In this document: piece after piece, positions 52,205 through 61,874 of the stretch | Layout: the number at the start of each line of letters is the position of its first letter | Position numbering within the stretch: the stretch's first letter is position 1 | From: Clostridium sp. | GTDB taxonomy: Bacteria; Bacillota; Clostridia; Clostridiales; Clostridiaceae | NCBI RefSeq assembly: GCF_029267215.1 | Contig: NZ_JARIDH010000019.1 | Coordinates: 62,001-126,000, forward strand | Reading direction: 5' to 3' | Length of the DNA stretch: 64,000 nucleotides | Notes under the pieces: model-generated | Seen by the model: only the letters and a program-made list of their open reading frames with translations | Told to the model about the DNA's origin: nothing | Databases searched by the model: none | Made by a program: the position numbers and the translations under genes

Positions 52205-54835
52205 TTATCTTTTATTTTTAATTTGTGCTTGTGCAGCTGCAAGTCTTGCTAATGGAACTCTATAAGGTGAACAACTTACATAATTTAATCCTAAGTTGTG
52301 GCAGAATTCAACAGATGAAGGATCTCCACCGTGTTCTCCACATATGCCTAATTTAATATCAGGTCTTGTTACCTTACCTTTTTCACAAGCAATTCTCATA
52401 AGCTCTCCAACACCTTCTTGGTCTAATTTAGCAAATGGATCTTGCTCATATACTCCTTTTTCATAGTAATCTTTTAAGAATTTAGCTGCATCATCTCTTG
52501 AGAATCCAAATGTCATTTGAGTTAAGTCATTTGTTCCAAATGAGAAGAATTCAGCCTCTTCTGCTATCTTATTAGCTGTTAAAGCCGCTCTTGGAATTTC
52601 AATCATTGTTCCAACCTTATAATCTAATTGAACCCCTTTCTCTTCCATTACTTTTTTAGCTGTTTCAACAACTACCTTTTTAACATACTTTAATTCTTTT
52701 ATTTCACCTATTAAAGGAATCATTATTTCAGGAACTATATTATATCCTTTATTCTTCTTAACTTCTATAGCAGCCTCTATAACGGCTCTTGTTTGCATTT
52801 CAGCTATCTCTGGGTAAGATACTGCTAAACGACATCCTCTATGACCCATCATTGGGTTAAATTCATGTAATTCAGCCACTACATTCTTAATCTCCTCTGT
52901 ACTTACTCCAATTTCTTTAGCTAATGCATTTATATCCTCTTCTTCACTTGGTAAGAATTCATGTAAAGGTGGATCTAAAAATCTTATTGTAGCTGGTCTT
53001 TCTTCTAAAGCTTCATAAATTCCTATGAAATCTTCTCTTTGCATTGGAAGAATTTTTTCTAAAGCTAATCTTCTACTTTCTTCATTCTTAGCTAAAATCA
53101 TCTCTCTAACGGCTAAAATTCTATCCTCTGCGAAGAACATATGCTCTGTTCTACATAATCCAATACCTTCTGCACCAAATTCAACAGCTTGCTTAGTATC
53201 TCTTGGTGTATCAGCATTAGTTCTGACCTTTAATTTTCTTATTTCATCAGCCCATCTCATAAATGTAGCAAAATGTCCAGTTATCTCTGGAGAAACTGTT
53301 TTAACTTTTTCAGTATATATATTTCCTGTTGAACCATCTATTGAAATGTAATCTTCTGAACCTAAAACTTTTCCGTCAATCTCTAAAGTTTTAGCCTCTT
53401 CATTCACTTTTAATTCTCCACAGCCAGCAACACAACAAGTACCCATACCTCTGGCAACAACAGCAGCATGAGAAGTCATTCCTCCTCTAACTGTCAATAT
53501 TCCTTCGGCAGCTATCATACCTTCAATGTCTTCTGGTGAAGTTTCTAATCTTACAAGAACTACTTTCTCACCATTTGCTTTTCTTTCCTTAGCTTCCTCC
53601 GCTGTGAAAGCTATTTTACCACAGGCAGCCCCTGGTGACGCTGGTAAGCCTTTGGCAACTACTTTAGCCTCTTTTAAGCCATCAGAAGCAAATGCTGGGT
53701 GAAGTAAAGTATCTAATTGTTTTGGCTCAACTTTCAGTACAGCCTCTTCTTTAGTTAACATTCCTTCCTCAACTAAATCAACAGCTATTTTTAAAGCTGA
53801 TTGAGCTGTTCTCTTACCATTTCTAGTTTGAAGGAAGTATAACTTGCCATCTTCTATTGTAAACTCCATGTCTTGCATGTCTCTATAATGCTTCTCTAAT
53901 GTATTAACTATATCTGTAAATTGTTTGTATATCTTTGGATTTTGATTTTCTAAATGACTTATTGGCTCTGGTGTTCTTATGCCTGCAACAACGTCCTCAC
54001 CTTGTGCATTCATTAAATACTCCCCATATAACTCATTATCACCATTAGCAGGATTTCTTGAAAAGGCAACTCCAGTTCCTGAAGTTTCTCCCTTATTACC
54101 AAATACCATCTCTTGAACGTTTACTGCTGTACCCCACTCACCTGGTATATCATTCAATCTTCTATAAACAATAGCTCTAGGATTGTTCCATGATCTAAAT
54201 ACGGCCGTAACAGCTTCTATAAGTTGTTTCTTTGGATCGCTTGGAAAATCTTCTCCCATTTCTTTTTTATAAAGAACTTTAAATTGTCCTACTAATTCTT
54301 TTAAATCATCTGAAGTTAAGTCAGTGTCTATCTTATAACCTTTTTCATCTTTCATTTCATCTAGTAAATCTTCAAAAAGTCTTTTTTCAACGCCCATAAC
54401 AACATCTGCAAACATTTGAATAAATCTTCTATATGAATCGTAGGCAAATCTTGGATTGTTAGTTAAGTTAGCCATAGCCTCTACTGATTCATCATTTAAA
54501 CCTAGGTTTAGAATTGTATCCATCATACCTGGCATTGAAACTCTTGCACCTGATCTAACTGATACTAATAAAGGATTTTCAAGAGATCCAAACTTTTTCC
54601 CAGTTATCTCTTCTAACTCAGCCATTTTATCTTCGATTTCCTCAATTATTTCTTGAGATATTTTTTTACCATCTTCATAATACTTATTACACGCTTCAGT
54701 TGTTACTGTAAATCCTTGTGGAACAGGTATTCCTAAAATAGTCATCTCTGAAAGATTAGCACCTTTTCCACCTAACAAATTTTTCATTTCTGCGTTACCT
54801 TCTTTAAAAAGATAAACATACTGCTTTTTCTCCAT
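52205..54835 (-). CDS. ppdK: Pyruvate, phosphate dikinase
   Basis: The 876-residue enzyme interconverts pyruvate, ATP and Pi with PEP, AMP and PPi; clostridia use it in glycolysis and gluconeogenesis. The N-terminal ATP-grasp domain starts GGKGANLSEM near residue 23. The swivelling phosphohistidine domain has GGMTSHAAVVARG (catalytic His about 456). The PEP-binding TIM barrel has EGIGLCRTEHMFF and ends with GICGEHGGDPSSVEF with the catalytic Cys. ATG follows GGAGGAG. The CBS/HTH regulator gene lies just upstream. Confidence 0.96.
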   Translation of the reverse strand: MEKKQYVYLFKEGNAEMKNLLGGKGANLSEMTILGIPVPQGFTVTTEACNKYYEDGKKISQEIIEEIEDKMAELEEITGKKFGSLENPLLVSVRSGARVSMPGMMDTILNLGLNDESVEAMANLTNNPRFAYDSYRRFIQMFADVVMGVEKRLFEDLLDEMKDEKGYKIDTDLTSDDLKELVGQFKVLYKKEMGEDFPSDPKKQLIEAVTAVFRSWNNPRAIVYRRLNDIPGEWGTAVNVQEMVFGNKGETSGTGVAFSRNPANGDNELYGEYLMNAQGEDVVAGIRTPEPISHLENQNPKIYKQFTDIVNTLEKHYRDMQDMEFTIEDGKLYFLQTRNGKRTAQSALKIAVDLVEEGMLTKEEAVLKVEPKQLDTLLHPAFASDGLKEAKVVAKGLPASPGAACGKIAFTAEEAKERKANGEKVVLVRLETSPEDIEGMIAAEGILTVRGGMTSHAAVVARGMGTCCVAGCGELKVNEEAKTLEIDGKVLGSEDYISIDGSTGNIYTEKVKTVSPEITGHFATFMRWADEIRKLKVRTNADTPRDTKQAVEFGAEGIGLCRTEHMFFAEDRILAVREMILAKNEESRRLALEKILPMQREDFIGIYEALEERPATIRFLDPPLHEFLPSEEEDINALAKEIGVSTEEIKNVVAELHEFNPMMGHRGCRLAVSYPEIAEMQTRAVIEAAIEVKKNKGYNIVPEIMIPLIGEIKELKYVKKVVVETAKKVMEEKGVQLDYKVGTMIEIPRAALTANKIAEEAEFFSFGTNDLTQMTFGFSRDDAAKFLKDYYEKGVYEQDPFAKLDQEGVGELMRIACEKGKVTRPDIKLGICGEHGGDPSSVEFCHNLGLNYVSCSPYRVPLARLAAAQAQIKNKR

Positions 54836-54876
54836 CTCAATACTCCTCCGTTCAATACTATAATTGATTTTTATAT

Positions 54877-54903
54877 ACTAACAGAGTCAAAATCTCTGAT
54901 AGT
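54877..54903. promoter_or_regulatory. 27-base inverted repeat upstream of ppdK
   Basis: ACTA-ACAGAG and CTCTG-TAGT arms form an interrupted dyad around TCAAAAT, in the 101-base gap between the regulator gene and ppdK. No T-run follows on the coding strand, so it looks more like an operator than a terminator. The neighbouring HTH/CBS protein is the obvious candidate to bind it. Confidence 0.4.
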
Positions 54904-54936
54904 TACCCTTTTAAACCTTCTTTTTTAACCATAAAT

Positions 54937-55569
54937 TTAATTTTCTCCAAGTTTAACAAATAACTTAGTTATGTTAGTCTTAGAAACTTTTCCTATGATT
55001 TCCAACCTTTCTTTTCCTTCATTTTCCTCAATTCTTTTTACTACTGGTACGGAGTCAATTTCATGTTCTATTATTTTTTTTGCTACATCAAAAGCGCAAT
55101 CTTCCTCTACTGCACATATTATATTAGGCATTCTTGTCATAATAACACCGACTGGAACTTTATATATATCTGTTCCTCCTATAGCAACTTTCAAAAAATC
55201 TTTTCTGGAAACAGCCCCAGTTAAGATTCCTCCATTTTCTACAAACATAGTTCCTACATCATTTAAAAACAAGTGAACAATAGCATCATGAACCATTGTT
55301 TCCTCATAAACTGTAATAGGTTTAGACATAATATCTTTAACCTTTATATTTTTTATTTTTTCATAGATAAAACTATTTGAAGGTTTATCTGAGTATATAT
55401 ATCCAACCTTTGGTCTTGCATCTAATACCCCAATCATTGTAAGTATTGCAAGATCTGGTCTTAATGCTGCTCTCGTTACCCCTAACTTCCCTGCTAATGC
55501 TTCAGAAGTTATTGGTTGACCTTCTTTTACAAGTCTAACTATTTCTTCTTGCCTAGGTGTTAATTTCAC
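54937..55569 (-). CDS. HTH and twin-CBS transcriptional regulator (CcpN/YqzB-like)
   Basis: The 210-residue protein has an N-terminal winged helix-turn-helix (LTPRQEEIVRLVKEGQPITS, then LAGKLGVTRAALRPDLAIL) and two CBS domains (about residues 75-130 and 138-205; VKDIMSKPITVYEE and VGVIMTRMPNII). CBS domains sense adenine nucleotides. In Bacillus CcpN represses gluconeogenic genes. Placement next to ppdK suggests control of pyruvate-PEP conversion. GTG at 55569 follows AAAGGAG; the frame runs on upstream to 55659 without a ribosome binding site. Confidence 0.85.
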   Translation of the reverse strand: MKLTPRQEEIVRLVKEGQPITSEALAGKLGVTRAALRPDLAILTMIGVLDARPKVGYIYSDKPSNSFIYEKIKNIKVKDIMSKPITVYEETMVHDAIVHLFLNDVGTMFVENGGILTGAVSRKDFLKVAIGGTDIYKVPVGVIMTRMPNIICAVEEDCAFDVAKKIIEHEIDSVPVVKRIEENEGKERLEIIGKVSKTNITKLFVKLGEN

Positions 55570-55773
55570 TTTGAATGCTCCTTTCTTAAACAAGTCAGGA
55601 ACAGAAAGGAATTTTTGACTTTTAATACTTTTATTTCCATTTATATTGTAACACAACATAAATCTTTTTAGTATAGTTAATTTTCAGAAAAATCATTCAA
55701 ATATGATAATTATCCTTACTAATCTTCATCTCATTCCTTTTCATTCCATTTTCCTTTATTTTACATACTGTTT

Positions 55774-56400
55774 TTAGTCAACTTCATCAAAATTTACTGT
55801 ATAAGTAAAATTCACTTCATTTTCCAACTTATTATGCTTATGAAATTTGTTTATTTTGCTTTCATTTGTTTTTCCATTTTCTTTTTTTTCTTTCATCTCA
55901 CTAACTGAATTAAAGGCCCTGTCTTTTAATTCAAAGGCTTTTCCTTTTAAGTCACTAGCAGCATTCTTAACTATTTTATTAACTATCTCAACACTTCCAT
56001 CTATCTTAGTTATTTCTATAGTTATTTTAGTTGCTATGGCTGCCACTGCCCCTATTGCCAATACACTTGGAAATGTTAAAGCTATAATACTTGCTGCTAT
56101 ACCTGCATTTACTGGTATATCAGCTAAAACTTTCTCTTCTTTAAGAATTCTAACTCTTGATACATTTCCTTTATCAATTAAATCTTTTAAAAATTTCTTA
56201 ATTTCTTCAAAACTTTCAGCTTTTTCTTCTAAAATTTCTGCTTCCTGTTCCTTACTTTCTTCTTCTCTCTTCTTCTCAATGTATATTAAAGCATCAACAA
56301 CATCTCCATCACAAGCTTCTAAAGCTTCCTTAGCTTCCCCATACGTTGCATATGTTCTCTCTATAACCTGGTCTACTTTTTCTAAAGTTATTTCACTCAT
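55774..56400 (-). CDS. DUF4342 protein with UBA-like N-terminus
   Basis: The 208-residue protein has a UBA-like helical domain at residues 1-45 (TYGEAKEALEACDGDVVDAL), a charged linker, then a DUF4342 domain (about residues 85-140) with a hydrophobic stretch IPVNAGIAASIIALTFPSVL that may sit in or near the membrane. The tail is basic and polar. Its function is unknown. ATG at 56400 follows AAAGGAGTG, six bases after the recO stop codon, so it belongs to the era-recO operon. Confidence 0.75.
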   Translation of the reverse strand: MSEITLEKVDQVIERTYATYGEAKEALEACDGDVVDALIYIEKKREEESKEQEAEILEEKAESFEEIKKFLKDLIDKGNVSRVRILKEEKVLADIPVNAGIAASIIALTFPSVLAIGAVAAIATKITIEITKIDGSVEIVNKIVKNAASDLKGKAFELKDRAFNSVSEMKEKKENGKTNESKINKFHKHNKLENEVNFTYTVNFDEVD

Positions 56401-56406
56401 TCAAAA

Positions 56407-57147
56407 TCACTCCTTTATAAATTTTAGCATTTCTAAACTTTTTGGTTTTCTTGAATATACTGATGATATTATAAAATTTGTAACCTTAAAAAGTTCTGCT
56501 TTTATATCATCAGATAATGATAGTCTATATACTTTATCCAAAGAAGTATTATTTAAGAATCTAAGAGCATTATATGTGGCTTTATTTATATAAAGTCCAT
56601 GTTCTCTTGGACACTTATCACAAACTCCCCCAAAATACCTTAAGCTAATGTAATTTGAAACATTTAATTTACTTTTACAAAATACACAGTTATCAAATCT
56701 TAATCCATATCCTGTGTATTTTAGTAGTTTTAATTCAAAAGCTCTTATTAAAAGTTCATAATTTATAGCATCTGTATTTAGTAAATACAAGCATGTTACA
56801 AATTCTCTATACAAATCAAAATTTTCTTCTTCATCTTGTAGTGATATATCAATAAGCTCGCATAAATAAGATGCATAAGTAAGTTTTTCCAAGTCAGTCA
56901 AAGATGTCTGAAAAGAAGTTCTCATCTTCCCTTCAGACAATCTATAAAGACCTTTTCCCTTAAATAATAAATAATCGCCATAAGATAAAGGGTGCGTTAA
57001 TGAAAAAAGTTTGTTTTTACTCTTCTTTGCACCCTTTGCTATAGCTGTTATCTTACCCATTTTCTCGGTAAAAATCCAAAGTAATTTATCATTTTCTTTG
57101 TAATCTTGAGCTTTAATGATAACTCCACCACTTTCTATAAGTGCCAG
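56407..57147 (-). CDS. recO: DNA repair protein RecO (probable CTG start)
   Basis: The 246-residue RecO loads RecA onto SSB-coated DNA together with RecR. The N-terminal OB fold reads GVIIKAQDYKENDKLLWIF, GKITAIAKGAKKSKN; a helical domain and a four-cysteine zinc motif (CVFCKSK and CDKCPREHG) follow. The only in-frame ATG (57060) would cut off the first OB strands. Upstream, TAGGAGG is followed seven bases later by CTG at 57147, and the extra 29 residues are exactly the missing family N-terminus. So translation probably starts at CTG, 11 bases after the era stop codon. Confidence 0.88.
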   Translation of the reverse strand: MALIESGGVIIKAQDYKENDKLLWIFTEKMGKITAIAKGAKKSKNKLFSLTHPLSYGDYLLFKGKGLYRLSEGKMRTSFQTSLTDLEKLTYASYLCELIDISLQDEEENFDLYREFVTCLYLLNTDAINYELLIRAFELKLLKYTGYGLRFDNCVFCKSKLNVSNYISLRYFGGVCDKCPREHGLYINKATYNALRFLNNTSLDKVYRLSLSDDIKAELFKVTNFIISSVYSRKPKSLEMLKFIKE

Positions 57148-57158
57148 AACTATCCCTC

Positions 57159-58049
57159 CTATTTAAGCTTCTTATATCCTAGTTCTTTTAAAAGAGTATT
57201 GTTATCTCTCCACTCTTTTCTTACTTTAACCCAAATTTTTATATTAACTTTCGCTCTTAAGAATCTTTCAAGCTCAAATCTAGCTGTTGAACCTATTTTC
57301 TTAAGTGTTTGACCATTCTTACCAATTATTATTCCTTTATGTGAAGCTTTTTCACAAATTAAATCAACCTCAATATTATATTTACCATTTGCATCTTGCT
57401 TCATTTGTAATACGTCAACAGCAATACCATGAGGTACTTCTTGACTTAAGTTTCTAAGTGCCTTCTCTCTTACTATCTCAGATACTACAAATCTTTCTTG
57501 AACATCTGTTATCATATCTTCTGGATAGTATTTTGGTCCTTCTGGAAGATATTTAATCATAAGTTCTAAAAGTTTATCAGTATTTTTTCCTCTCATAGCT
57601 GATATAGGAATCATTTCTGCAAAATCATATTCTTTTGAGAATAATTCTAAAGTTTTAGCAACCTTTTCTGGAGTACTTTCATCAACTTTATTTAAAACAA
57701 ATATTACAGGAGCTTTTTGCTTTTTAAGTTGTTCTATTATGAACTTATCTCCTCTTCCTACTTCTTCACATGGGTTACTTAGAAATAATACTAAATCTAC
57801 ATCCTTTATAGAATCAGTAGCACTATTTACCATATATTCACCTAATTTATGCTTAGGTTTATGTATGCCTGGAGTATCAACAAATATCATTTGATAGTCA
57901 TCTCCAGTTAATATTGTTTGAATATTATTTCTTGTTGTTTGTGGCTTATTAGAAACTATTGAAAGTTTTTCTCCCATTATTAAGTTTGTTAATGTTGATT
58001 TACCAACGTTTGGTCTACCAACTATAGTTATAAATCCTGATTTAAACAT
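57159..58049 (-). CDS. era: GTPase Era
   Basis: A 296-residue GTPase for 16S rRNA maturation and small-subunit assembly. The P-loop GRPNVGKST is at residues 11-19, with [17 protein letters not shown] and a C-terminal KH domain that includes [18 protein letters not shown] follows TAGGAGG, eight bases after cdd. Confidence 0.97.
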   Translation of the reverse strand: MFKSGFITIVGRPNVGKSTLTNLIMGEKLSIVSNKPQTTRNNIQTILTGDDYQMIFVDTPGIHKPKHKLGEYMVNSATDSIKDVDLVLFLSNPCEEVGRGDKFIIEQLKKQKAPVIFVLNKVDESTPEKVAKTLELFSKEYDFAEMIPISAMRGKNTDKLLELMIKYLPEGPKYYPEDMITDVQERFVVSEIVREKALRNLSQEVPHGIAVDVLQMKQDANGKYNIEVDLICEKASHKGIIIGKNGQTLKKIGSTARFELERFLRAKVNIKIWVKVRKEWRDNNTLLKELGYKKLK

Positions 58050-58057
58050 ACTTCCTC

Positions 58058-58471
58058 CTATTTGTCCAAGTCTGCCTTACTGAAAGAACCTGGTAAAATT
58101 TCATCTAATGTTTTTTCTATATAATCATTTTCATTTTTTACTATGAATATTTTTATATCCTTATTTTCTGCAAATTCAACTATTACCTGTCTGCAAATAC
58201 CACATGGATATGTGTATGAGTTTACATCTCCTACAAGAGCTAATGCTTTTAAACTTCTACATCCTGTTGAAACTCCATTAAATATGGCAGTTCTTTCTGC
58301 ACAGTTAGTAGCTCCAAATGATGCATTTTCAATATTACATCCTGTATATATTTTTCCATCCTCAAATAATGCAGCAGCACCTACCTTAAAATTTGAATAT
58401 GGGCAGTATGCTAGTTCCCTTGCCTCTAATGCTTTCTTTACTAATTCTTTTTCAATTACTTTGTTTTCCAT
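58058..58471 (-). CDS. cdd: Cytidine deaminase
   Basis: The 137-residue zinc enzyme deaminates cytidine and deoxycytidine. The zinc site is NCAERTA (Cys and catalytic Glu) with PCGICRQ; the SNFKVGAA strand is typical. It is the homotetrameric type with three Cys ligands. I chose the ATG at 58471, nine bases after GAGG; an upstream in-frame ATG at 58480 is too close to the site. It lies in the dgkA-cdd-era-recO operon. Confidence 0.95.
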   Translation of the reverse strand: MENKVIEKELVKKALEARELAYCPYSNFKVGAAALFEDGKIYTGCNIENASFGATNCAERTAIFNGVSTGCRSLKALALVGDVNSYTYPCGICRQVIVEFAENKDIKIFIVKNENDYIEKTLDEILPGSFSKADLDK

Positions 58472-58507
58472 ATAACTCATCCTCTCTCTCTGATTTAATA
58501 AAATATA

Positions 58508-59206
58508 TTAGCTAAAAATTTTAAAAATTAAAATTGTTAAAAGCATTCCTAAAATAGCCCCTGCTATAACTTCCCAAATACTATGAACTTCTGCATCCAC
58601 CCTACTTTGAGCAGTTATTATGGCCATTAAATAACTTAGTATTATTATAATATGTGTTTTACTTATTAATGATATTAAAGTAGCTATAGAAAATGCTATT
58701 GCACTGTGACCTGAAGGCATACCACCTTTTAATGGTGTTCCCTCTCCAAAATAAGCTTTGGCAGCGATTGTAACTATACATACAATTGCTAATACTATAA
58801 AAATTATATAAGGTTCAGTTTCCCTTACCCTATCCATAATTCTAAATGTTAAATTACTAAGTTCATCCCAAAATATAATATATCCTACTAAAACAGCATT
58901 TATTGCAGTTACTAATACTGCCCCTGCTGCTGTATTTTTAGCTATTTTTGCTAAAGGATGATAATAATTAGTGCTTAAGTCAATAGCACTCTCAATGGCA
59001 GTATTTACAAGTTCTGCTGAAATAACCATAGTTATTGTTATTGCTAATATTATAAACTCTAATTTGCTTATATCATAAACAAAACAAGCTGATAATATTA
59101 TTAAAGCAACTATAAAATGTATTCTCATATTCCTTTGAGTTCTTAAAGAATGTATTATACCATCTATTGCATAATTAAAGCTATCTATAAGTTTCCTAAC
59201 CTTCAT
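58508..59206 (-). CDS. DgkA-type lipid kinase fused to a PAP2 phosphatase domain
   Basis: The 232-residue protein joins two membrane enzymes. Residues 1-115 are a DgkA-like kinase with the active-site pattern SAELVNTAIESAIDL; in Gram-positives this class phosphorylates undecaprenol. Residues about 130-232 are a PAP2 domain with PSGHS and SRVDAEVH (SR-x5-H), as in undecaprenyl-pyrophosphate phosphatases. The fusion could interconvert undecaprenol, its phosphate and diphosphate for wall synthesis; direction is inference. Seven or so membrane helices are visible. ATG follows TTAGGAG. Confidence 0.88.
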   Translation of the reverse strand: MKVRKLIDSFNYAIDGIIHSLRTQRNMRIHFIVALIILSACFVYDISKLEFIILAITITMVISAELVNTAIESAIDLSTNYYHPLAKIAKNTAAGAVLVTAINAVLVGYIIFWDELSNLTFRIMDRVRETEPYIIFIVLAIVCIVTIAAKAYFGEGTPLKGGMPSGHSAIAFSIATLISLISKTHIIIILSYLMAIITAQSRVDAEVHSIWEVIAGAILGMLLTILIFKIFS

Positions 59207-59233
59207 AAAATATTCTCCTAACCCACTAATACC

Positions 59234-59740
59234 TTAATTATCTCTTGTTATATTAAGTTCTCCTAAAAGTTCCTCTTCTCTACCTCTCATTCTAGCTTTT
59301 TCTCCCTCTTCCATGTGATCATAGCCTAAAAGATGAAGAACAGAGTGAGTTACTAAGTAACATGCTTCTCTCTCAAATGAATGGTTAAATTCTAAACTTT
59401 GTTCTTTTGTCCTTTCTAGTGATAGAACTATATCTCCTAAAATTAATTCATCACCATCAAAATAAGATTTATCAAATTCATGTTCTAAATAAACATCCTT
59501 ATAAACCTTATCCTCTGGATAATCAATCATTGGAAATGATAAAACATCAGTAGCCCTGTCAATTCCTCTCATTTCATTATTTATTCCTTTTATTTCATCA
59601 TTATCTACAAAAACAAGAGATACCTCACACTCTTCTTTTACTCCTTCTTTCTGTAGAACAAATGATATTACTTCTTCAAGTTTATTAGTTAAATCTTTAG
59701 TAACTTCAAATTTATCTTGTCTGTTATCTATGAATATCAT
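59234..59740 (-). CDS. ybeY: Endoribonuclease YbeY
   Basis: The 168-residue metal-dependent RNase acts in 16S rRNA 3'-end maturation and ribosome quality control. The zinc motif H-x3-H-x5-H is in [12 protein letters not shown]. The family strand ATDVLSFPM is near residue 68. The open frame extends upstream inside pgpH, but ATG at 59740 follows AAGGAGAG and is one base after the pgpH stop codon. Confidence 0.95.
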   Translation of the reverse strand: MIFIDNRQDKFEVTKDLTNKLEEVISFVLQKEGVKEECEVSLVFVDNDEIKGINNEMRGIDRATDVLSFPMIDYPEDKVYKDVYLEHEFDKSYFDGDELILGDIVLSLERTKEQSLEFNHSFEREACYLVTHSVLHLLGYDHMEEGEKARMRGREEELLGELNITRDN

Positions 59741-59741
59741 A

Positions 59742-61838
59742 TTACTTGCTCTCCTTTTTTTTATTATCCTCTGGATATTCAATTCTCTCATGATGTATTC
59801 CATTTAAAGCTTTTAAGAAACATTTCTTTATTTTGTTAATATCTCTTAATGTAAGGTCACAATTATCAAGTTGCCCTGTCGCAAGTTTGTCATCAATAAT
59901 ATTATTGACCATTTTTTCAATTTTTTCTTCAGTTGGTTCATTTATTGATCTAACTGCTGCCTCACTAGAATCAGCAAGCATTACTATACCCTCTTCCTTA
60001 CTCATTGGTTTTGGTCCTGGGTATTTAAAATCTTCTTCCTTAACCTCATCTGGATTTTCAGAATTATTCTTAACAGTTAAATAAAAATATTTAACTAAAG
60101 TTTCTCCATGGTGAGTTGATATGAAATTCTCTATTGTCTTTGGAAGATTATATTCCTTAGCCAATTCAACTCCATCTTTAACATGTGATAATATTATCTT
60201 ACTGCTTACTTCAGGTTTTATTCTATCATGAGGATTTTTTTTACCTATTTGATTTTCTCTAAAAAAATATGGTCTTTTAGTTTTACCAACATCATGATAA
60301 TAAGCTCCTATTCTTGCCAATAGTGGATTACCTCCTACCTTTTCTGCTGCGAGCTCTGCTAAATTTGCAACTAAAATACTATGATGATAGGTTCCTGGAG
60401 CTTCCATAAGTAATTTCTTAAGAAGAGGATTATTAGGATTTGATAATTCTAATAGCTTAGCATTTGTAACAATATCAAAAGTTGATTCAAAAAATGGTAA
60501 TAATCCTATTGCAAAAATTCCTGAAAGTACTGATCCTACTGCTGCGTATGTACTATCAGCTAATATCTCCATAAAATTGTTAGTTGTTAATGTTCCTACA
60601 CAAAAAGTAATTAATGAACTTAACACAGCAATCTTTATTGAAGAATATAAAATATCATTTCTTTGTTGCATTTTTCTTAGTAAAGTTCCTGCTAAAACAA
60701 CATTTAAAATAGCTAAAACTATTATGTTAGGATTAAATCCAACTGCTCCTGAAATTAGGATTATATTTAACATACTTGTTACTAATGATATTTTATAATT
60801 TAAAAGTAATGTCATAAGCATTGGCATACAAGCTAAAGGAATCAAGTAGTTTGAAATCATTCCAAATAACCTGGCCAATACTACTGGAAATACATTTAGT
60901 ATACTTATCATTACTATTTTAGAAAAATCACTATTAGTCTTTGGATAATATTTATTTATATATCCATATTGAAGATACATAACTATTGCAACTAAGAATC
61001 CTAAAGCTATATAAATGTATATACTTGAATTTGAATCACTTAATAATCCCAAAGCTTTAAGAATATCTAACTGATGCGCCGTAACTGGCTCCCCTTCACT
61101 AACAACTATTTGATTTTTCTTTATCATAACTGGTGGAACTTGTTTCAATGTTTCTTTTATAATCTCATCAGTTTTTTTTTCATCATAAAAGAAGTTTGGC
61201 TGTATAGCTGTAACGAACTTTAATGCTATATTTTTTTTGCTATTTTTCAAATCACTATCATCTATATAATCAGTATAAATTTTTTTAGCATCTTTTAAAT
61301 CTTGTGAGTTTCCATCCTCAATAGGTGTTTCGTAAGACTTAGTTAATGCTTCAATACTTATTGTTTCTAAATTCTTAATTTCTGAATCAGTTAAAGATAC
61401 AAGAACCTTAGCTTCTGAATCAGTTATCTTAAAGTCAGTTCTTGGAACAAGCTTAGCTTTTTCATTTAAAATTTGTTCCTTATCTTTTTCTTTGTCTTGT
61501 TCACTTTCAGTTTTTTCTTGAGAAATTATTTTTTCTACAGAATTAAAAAAACTTTTAACCTTATCTTCACTTTGTTTTTGAATGTCAGTACTCAAAGAAT
61601 ATTGTTTATCAACCTTTTCCTCAGCCTCTTTCTTCCTGGCATCAGTTGCAGTTTCGTCAATAATCTCTCTGTGAGCCTTAATATCAGATTTAGGTATGTC
61701 TCCTACTTTTAAATCATACTTTTGGGTAACTAATCCTGTCATCAAAATACCATACATAATAATAAATGTTAGGATGTATAGAATTATTTTTCTATAATCT
61801 TTAAGCATACCCCAAATCTTCTCTTTTAAATTCCCCAT
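59742..61838 (-). CDS. pgpH: 7TM-HD domain protein, PgpH-type c-di-AMP phosphodiesterase
   Basis: The 698-residue membrane protein has a first helix (about 18-38), a large extracellular 7TMR-HDED domain (about 45-270), seven membrane helices (about 275-460) and a cytoplasmic HD domain with [22 protein letters not shown] and STHHGE. PgpH of Listeria hydrolyses c-di-AMP, a regulator of osmolyte and wall balance. In Bacillus the homologue is YqfF. The yqfD-pgpH-ybeY order is normal, except that phoH is missing between yqfD and pgpH. Confidence 0.93.
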   Translation of the reverse strand: MGNLKEKIWGMLKDYRKIILYILTFIIMYGILMTGLVTQKYDLKVGDIPKSDIKAHREIIDETATDARKKEAEEKVDKQYSLSTDIQKQSEDKVKSFFNSVEKIISQEKTESEQDKEKDKEQILNEKAKLVPRTDFKITDSEAKVLVSLTDSEIKNLETISIEALTKSYETPIEDGNSQDLKDAKKIYTDYIDDSDLKNSKKNIALKFVTAIQPNFFYDEKKTDEIIKETLKQVPPVMIKKNQIVVSEGEPVTAHQLDILKALGLLSDSNSSIYIYIALGFLVAIVMYLQYGYINKYYPKTNSDFSKIVMISILNVFPVVLARLFGMISNYLIPLACMPMLMTLLLNYKISLVTSMLNIILISGAVGFNPNIIVLAILNVVLAGTLLRKMQQRNDILYSSIKIAVLSSLITFCVGTLTTNNFMEILADSTYAAVGSVLSGIFAIGLLPFFESTFDIVTNAKLLELSNPNNPLLKKLLMEAPGTYHHSILVANLAELAAEKVGGNPLLARIGAYYHDVGKTKRPYFFRENQIGKKNPHDRIKPEVSSKIILSHVKDGVELAKEYNLPKTIENFISTHHGETLVKYFYLTVKNNSENPDEVKEEDFKYPGPKPMSKEEGIVMLADSSEAAVRSINEPTEEKIEKMVNNIIDDKLATGQLDNCDLTLRDINKIKKCFLKALNGIHHERIEYPEDNKKKESK

Positions 61839-61874
61839 AACTACTCATCTTCTCCTCATTAGGTATTATTTTAA

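Noticed and set aside
55847..56593. 248-codon plus-strand open frame over DUF4342 and the end of recO
   Set aside because: It runs antisense across two well-supported genes, has no ribosome binding site and encodes a Ser/Leu/Phe-rich pattern expected from the complement of a Lys/Glu-rich gene.
57060..57060. ATG at 57060 as the recO start
   Set aside because: It would remove the first conserved strands of the OB fold, and no ribosome binding site precedes it.
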